Positions 61,956 to 64,000 of a stretch of 64,000 bases of DNA are shown here, piece by piece. Position 1 is the stretch's first letter; each line of letters begins with the position of its first letter. A program made the translations under genes and the position numbers. The stretch is from Cryobacterium breve (GTDB lineage: Bacteria; Actinomycetota; Actinomycetes; Actinomycetales; Microbacteriaceae). The notes beneath the pieces are model-generated. The model did no database searches, was not told the origin of the DNA, and saw nothing but the letters and a program-made list of their open reading frames with translations. The stretch spans positions 301,431-365,430 of the forward strand of contig NZ_SOGJ01000011.1 of NCBI RefSeq assembly GCF_004402375.1, read 5' to 3'.

Positions 61956-62497
61956 ACCCGTGACTCCGAAACTTGCAGATGGCCATTGTCTTGGCCTCGA
62001 ATGAAGGCTACTTCTAGCGGTACTCGAAGGGGACGATTGGCTTTGGAGACCGATACTCCATTCGAGTCCACGATGTCGCTAGCAGAGACGTCCAGGCAGA
62101 CGTAGGCCCGTATCTCCCACATATTTTCGTCGTTAATTTTTATGGCCTGGACTGCCATCGAGTCAAAGGACGTCGAACCAATCTGTGTCCATCCCTTCTC
62201 GTCAAATGAAGAGCTGATAGACAGATCCTGCTCATGCGCATCGCCAGCACTCAAAGAGAAAAAGTGCTCCCGTGTTGGTGTTCCAGGCCCCTCCGCTACG
62301 TCTCCTGCGGTCAGGTACGCCGCATAGGCCTCTGTGGCTGCAGCGAGAGCCTCTTCGTCAGAGGCGAAGACGGGGGCATCCGTCGGCGCGGTGCTCTCCG
62401 ACGCCTGCGGTTCCGGCTCGGGCGTGCACCCGGCCAGGGACAGCGCGACGAGCAGTGCCAGGGTGCTCAAGGTGAGGTCACGCGTCACGGTCCGCAT
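61931..62497 (-). CDS. Putative lipoprotein of unknown function
   Basis: A 188-residue protein with a classic lipobox LAGC (Cys24) after LSTLALLVALSLAGC. A Glu/Ala/Thr-rich linker (PEPEPQASESTAPT) leads into a domain of about 130 residues with EEALAAATEAYAAYLTAGD, AVQAIKINDENMWEIRAYVCLDVSAS. The overlap with the following secreted-protein gene (25 nt) suggests they are made together. The ATG is followed by a basic N-region. Function unknown. Confidence 0.72.
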   Translation of the reverse strand: MRTVTRDLTLSTLALLVALSLAGCTPEPEPQASESTAPTDAPVFASDEEALAAATEAYAAYLTAGDVAEGPGTPTREHFFSLSAGDAHEQDLSISSSFDEKGWTQIGSTSFDSMAVQAIKINDENMWEIRAYVCLDVSASDIVDSNGVSVSKANRPLRVPLEVAFIRGQDNGHLQVSESRVWSGSNFC

Positions 62498-62575
62498 CCG
62501 GCCAACCTAGGGCATCCGGCGCGGCCGCGCTCGAACTATCCACATGTCGTAGTTTGGAGGAATGCAGGTGAAACG

Positions 62576-63775
62576 ATGACAATTTCCGGAGCCTGGCGAC
62601 GCACCTCAAGCGGGGCTGGCCTGCTCGCAGATGACGGCAGCGTCGCAGCGAGCATTTTCGCGGAGATGAGCGCCCTCGCCCAGCGCACCGGCGCCATCAA
62701 CCTGGGTCAGGGATTCCCCGACGAAGACGGCCCGGCCGAGGTGCTCGAAGCCGCCCGCCAGGCGATTTCCGACGGGGTGAACCAGTACCCGCCGGGACGT
62801 GGGCTCCCTGTTCTGCGAGAGTCCATCGCGCGTCACCAGCACCGCTTCTATGGCCTGTCCGTCGATCCCGACACCGAGGTCCTGGTGACGGCGGGTGCTA
62901 CCGAGGCACTGGCCGCGACCATACTTGCGCTGATCGAGCCGGGCGACGAGGTGGTCACCCTTGAACCGTTCTATGACGCCTACGGCGGTCTGATCGCGTT
63001 GGGCGGCGGCATCCATCGCACGGTGCGGCTGAGGGCGCCCGATTTTCTGCCGGACCCCGACGATCTCCGAGCCGCGATCAGCGACCGCACCCGGCTGATC
63101 ATCGTGAACAATCCGCACAACCCCACGGGCACCGTGCTGCCGCGCGAGACGCTCGAGCTCATCGTCGCCCTCGCGAACCGTCACGACGCGCTCATCGTTA
63201 CCGATGAGGTTTACGAGCACCTCACCTTCGGCGTCGCCCACGTTCCGATCGCGACGCTTGCGGGCGCAGCCGAGCGCACGATTACGATTTCCTCCGGCGG
63301 TAAGACGTTCAACACGACTGGATGGAAGATCGGTTGGCTTACCGCTCCTCCGGCTTTGGTCACCGCGGTCCTGACCGTGAAGCAGTTCCTCACCTATGTG
63401 AACGGTGCGCCACTCCAACCCGCGATCGCTCGAGGCCTCGCTCTGCCCGACAGCTTTTACAGCGGAATCGCCGCCGACCTCCAGGCCAAGCGCGACGTGC
63501 TGTCGCGAGGGCTGTCCGCGGCAGGATTCAGGGTCAGCCGGCCGCAGGGGTCGTACTTCATCGTGGCGGATGCTGCCCCGCTCGGCTACCCGGACGGCGC
63601 CGAGTTCTGCCGGGTGCTGCCTGACTTGGCCGGGGTGGTGGCCGTCCCGATCAGCGCGTTCTGCTCCGCGCAGCACCGGCAGGAGTACGCCTCCCTGGTG
63701 CGATTCGCGTACTGCAAGAAGGTGGACGTGCTCCAGCGTGCCGCCACGCAGCTGGCCGGCATCGCCGCCCGGTAG
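62576..63775 (+). CDS. Class I aminotransferase, DapC-like
   Basis: A 399-residue PLP enzyme. Motifs: AINLGQGFPDEDGPAEVLEAA, VNQYPPGRG, TAGATEALAATILALIEPGDEV, the Asn/Tyr site NNPHNPTGTV, the Asp-x-Val-Tyr segment TDEVYEHLTF, and the PLP Lys in SSGGKTFNTTGWKIGW. It closely resembles the mycobacterial DapC (N-succinyldiaminopimelate aminotransferase, Rv0858c) and kynurenine-type aminotransferases, so a role in lysine biosynthesis is plausible but not certain. The ATG at 62576 is chosen because the ATG at 62562 is closed by a stop 15 nt later. Confidence 0.85.
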   Translation: MTISGAWRRTSSGAGLLADDGSVAASIFAEMSALAQRTGAINLGQGFPDEDGPAEVLEAARQAISDGVNQYPPGRGLPVLRESIARHQHRFYGLSVDPDTEVLVTAGATEALAATILALIEPGDEVVTLEPFYDAYGGLIALGGGIHRTVRLRAPDFLPDPDDLRAAISDRTRLIIVNNPHNPTGTVLPRETLELIVALANRHDALIVTDEVYEHLTFGVAHVPIATLAGAAERTITISSGGKTFNTTGWKIGWLTAPPALVTAVLTVKQFLTYVNGAPLQPAIARGLALPDSFYSGIAADLQAKRDVLSRGLSAAGFRVSRPQGSYFIVADAAPLGYPDGAEFCRVLPDLAGVVAVPISAFCSAQHRQEYASLVRFAYCKKVDVLQRAATQLAGIAAR

Positions 63776-63835
63776 CCAGCCACTCCCCGAACACCACGAA
63801 ACCCGAGCAGGCGGGGGCCTGCCCGCCCGCCTGGA

Positions 63836-63934
63836 TGTGGCTAACTCCTGTAACTCACCCGGCCGGGCATCCGCTGCCGTGTGTTGTTCGGGGCCGAGGC
63901 CAGGGCACGTCAGAATTCTCAGGAGTTAGCCACA
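63836..63934. repeat. 99-bp element with terminal inverted repeats (copy 2)
   Basis: Arms TGTGGCTAACTCCTG (63836-63850) and CAGGAGTTAGCCACA (63920-63934) are perfect reverse complements. The outer GTGGCTAACTC is shared with the element at 36514-36610, with the same overall size, and again it lies about 60 bp behind a gene (the aminotransferase). The interiors differ. Confidence 0.75.
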
Positions 63935-63943
63935 CATCGCCGG

Positions 63944-64000
63944 CGGGGCGAGTGCCGGCCGGGCGGGCCGGGCGGGCCGGGCGGGCCGGCGGGGCGGGCC
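63944..64000. repeat. Low-complexity GC repeat at the window end
   Basis: Nearly pure G/C sequence with GGGCGGGCC-like units repeated several times. It runs to the window edge, so its full extent is unknown. No gene is seen. Confidence 0.5.

Noticed and set aside
63836..63934. Insertion sequence
   Set aside because: The terminal repeats look element-like, but only 99 bp separate the ends and no transposase frame is present; kept as a repeat.

Overview
The window is chromosomal DNA of a high-GC actinobacterium, most likely family Microbacteriaceae (Cryobacterium-like). The family call rests on actinobacterial hallmark genes (DUF3039, a Septum_form-type lipoprotein, a DUF222/HNH gene, a mycothiol-type DinB/DUF664 gene, a deazaflavin-dependent nitroreductase, an ANTKRTDFALAA-like tmRNA tag) and on many start codons that lie only 6-10 nt after a TAnnnT box (leaderless transcripts). 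The genus is a guess. No rRNA, prophage, transposase, integrase or CRISPR array is present; two tRNAs (Lys-CTT, Leu-TAG) and tmRNA are.

Layout. 1-2.9 kb: a TetR regulator with tandem operators and an MMPL/RND exporter cut by the window edge. 2.9-7.1 kb: two small unknown genes, the biotin ECF transporter bioY-bioM-bioN, and an alpha/beta-hydrolase gene broken by an in-frame TGA. 7.4-10.6 kb: glycine betaine/proline ABC uptake operon proVWX. 11-15 kb: dctA C4-dicarboxylate carrier, divergent from its probable two-component system. 15-18.4 kb: a frameshifted DinB gene, a TetR gene with a palindromic operator, a multiply damaged DUF222/HNH gene and a hexapeptide acyltransferase. 18.6-22 kb: tRNA-Lys, hisN, a lipoprotein, and the nitric oxide pair nsrR-hmp. 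22-28.3 kb: a SulP transporter, then the conserved prfB-ftsE-ftsX-smpB-ssrA block. 28.6-31.7 kb: an MFS carrier, a nitroreductase, an internally deleted pentapeptide-repeat gene and a RhtA/EamA exporter. 31.7-36.4 kb: a compact tight-adherence (Tad/Flp-like) pilus cluster: ATPase, two membrane platform proteins, a 58-residue pilin-like protein and three TadE/TadG-type pseudopilins. 36.7-40 kb: a probable 3-hydroxybutyrate module (dehydrogenase, MHS-family carrier, LysR). 40-44.9 kb: tRNA-Leu abutting a DedA gene, a second DedA gene, a CDF metal exporter, and rdgB-rph-murI. 45.1-48 kb: fabF-like, pncB, DUF3039. 48-51.2 kb: an ABC exporter whose ATPase carries a 256-residue histone-H1-like N-terminal tail. 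51.5-59.2 kb: a cell-surface glycopolymer locus (nucleotidyltransferase, ABC-2 exporter pair, CDP-glycerol glycerophosphotransferase family enzyme, two GT2 enzymes, CDP-alcohol phosphatidyltransferase). 59.4-63.8 kb: HtrA-like protease, two overlapping secreted-protein genes and a DapC-like aminotransferase.

The strongest unusual signals are a ~97-99 bp element with the same terminal inverted repeats behind two unrelated genes (36514-36610 and 63836-63934), two other long inverted repeats, four degraded genes, the histone-like ABC ATPase tail, a CDP-alcohol phosphatidyltransferase whose last catalytic Asp is His, a tRNA-Leu/dedA junction that should yield a leaderless mRNA by tRNA processing, and apparent over-representation of the 7-mer CGGATGC. 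Many calls of operon and function are inference from families and gene order; no database search was possible.
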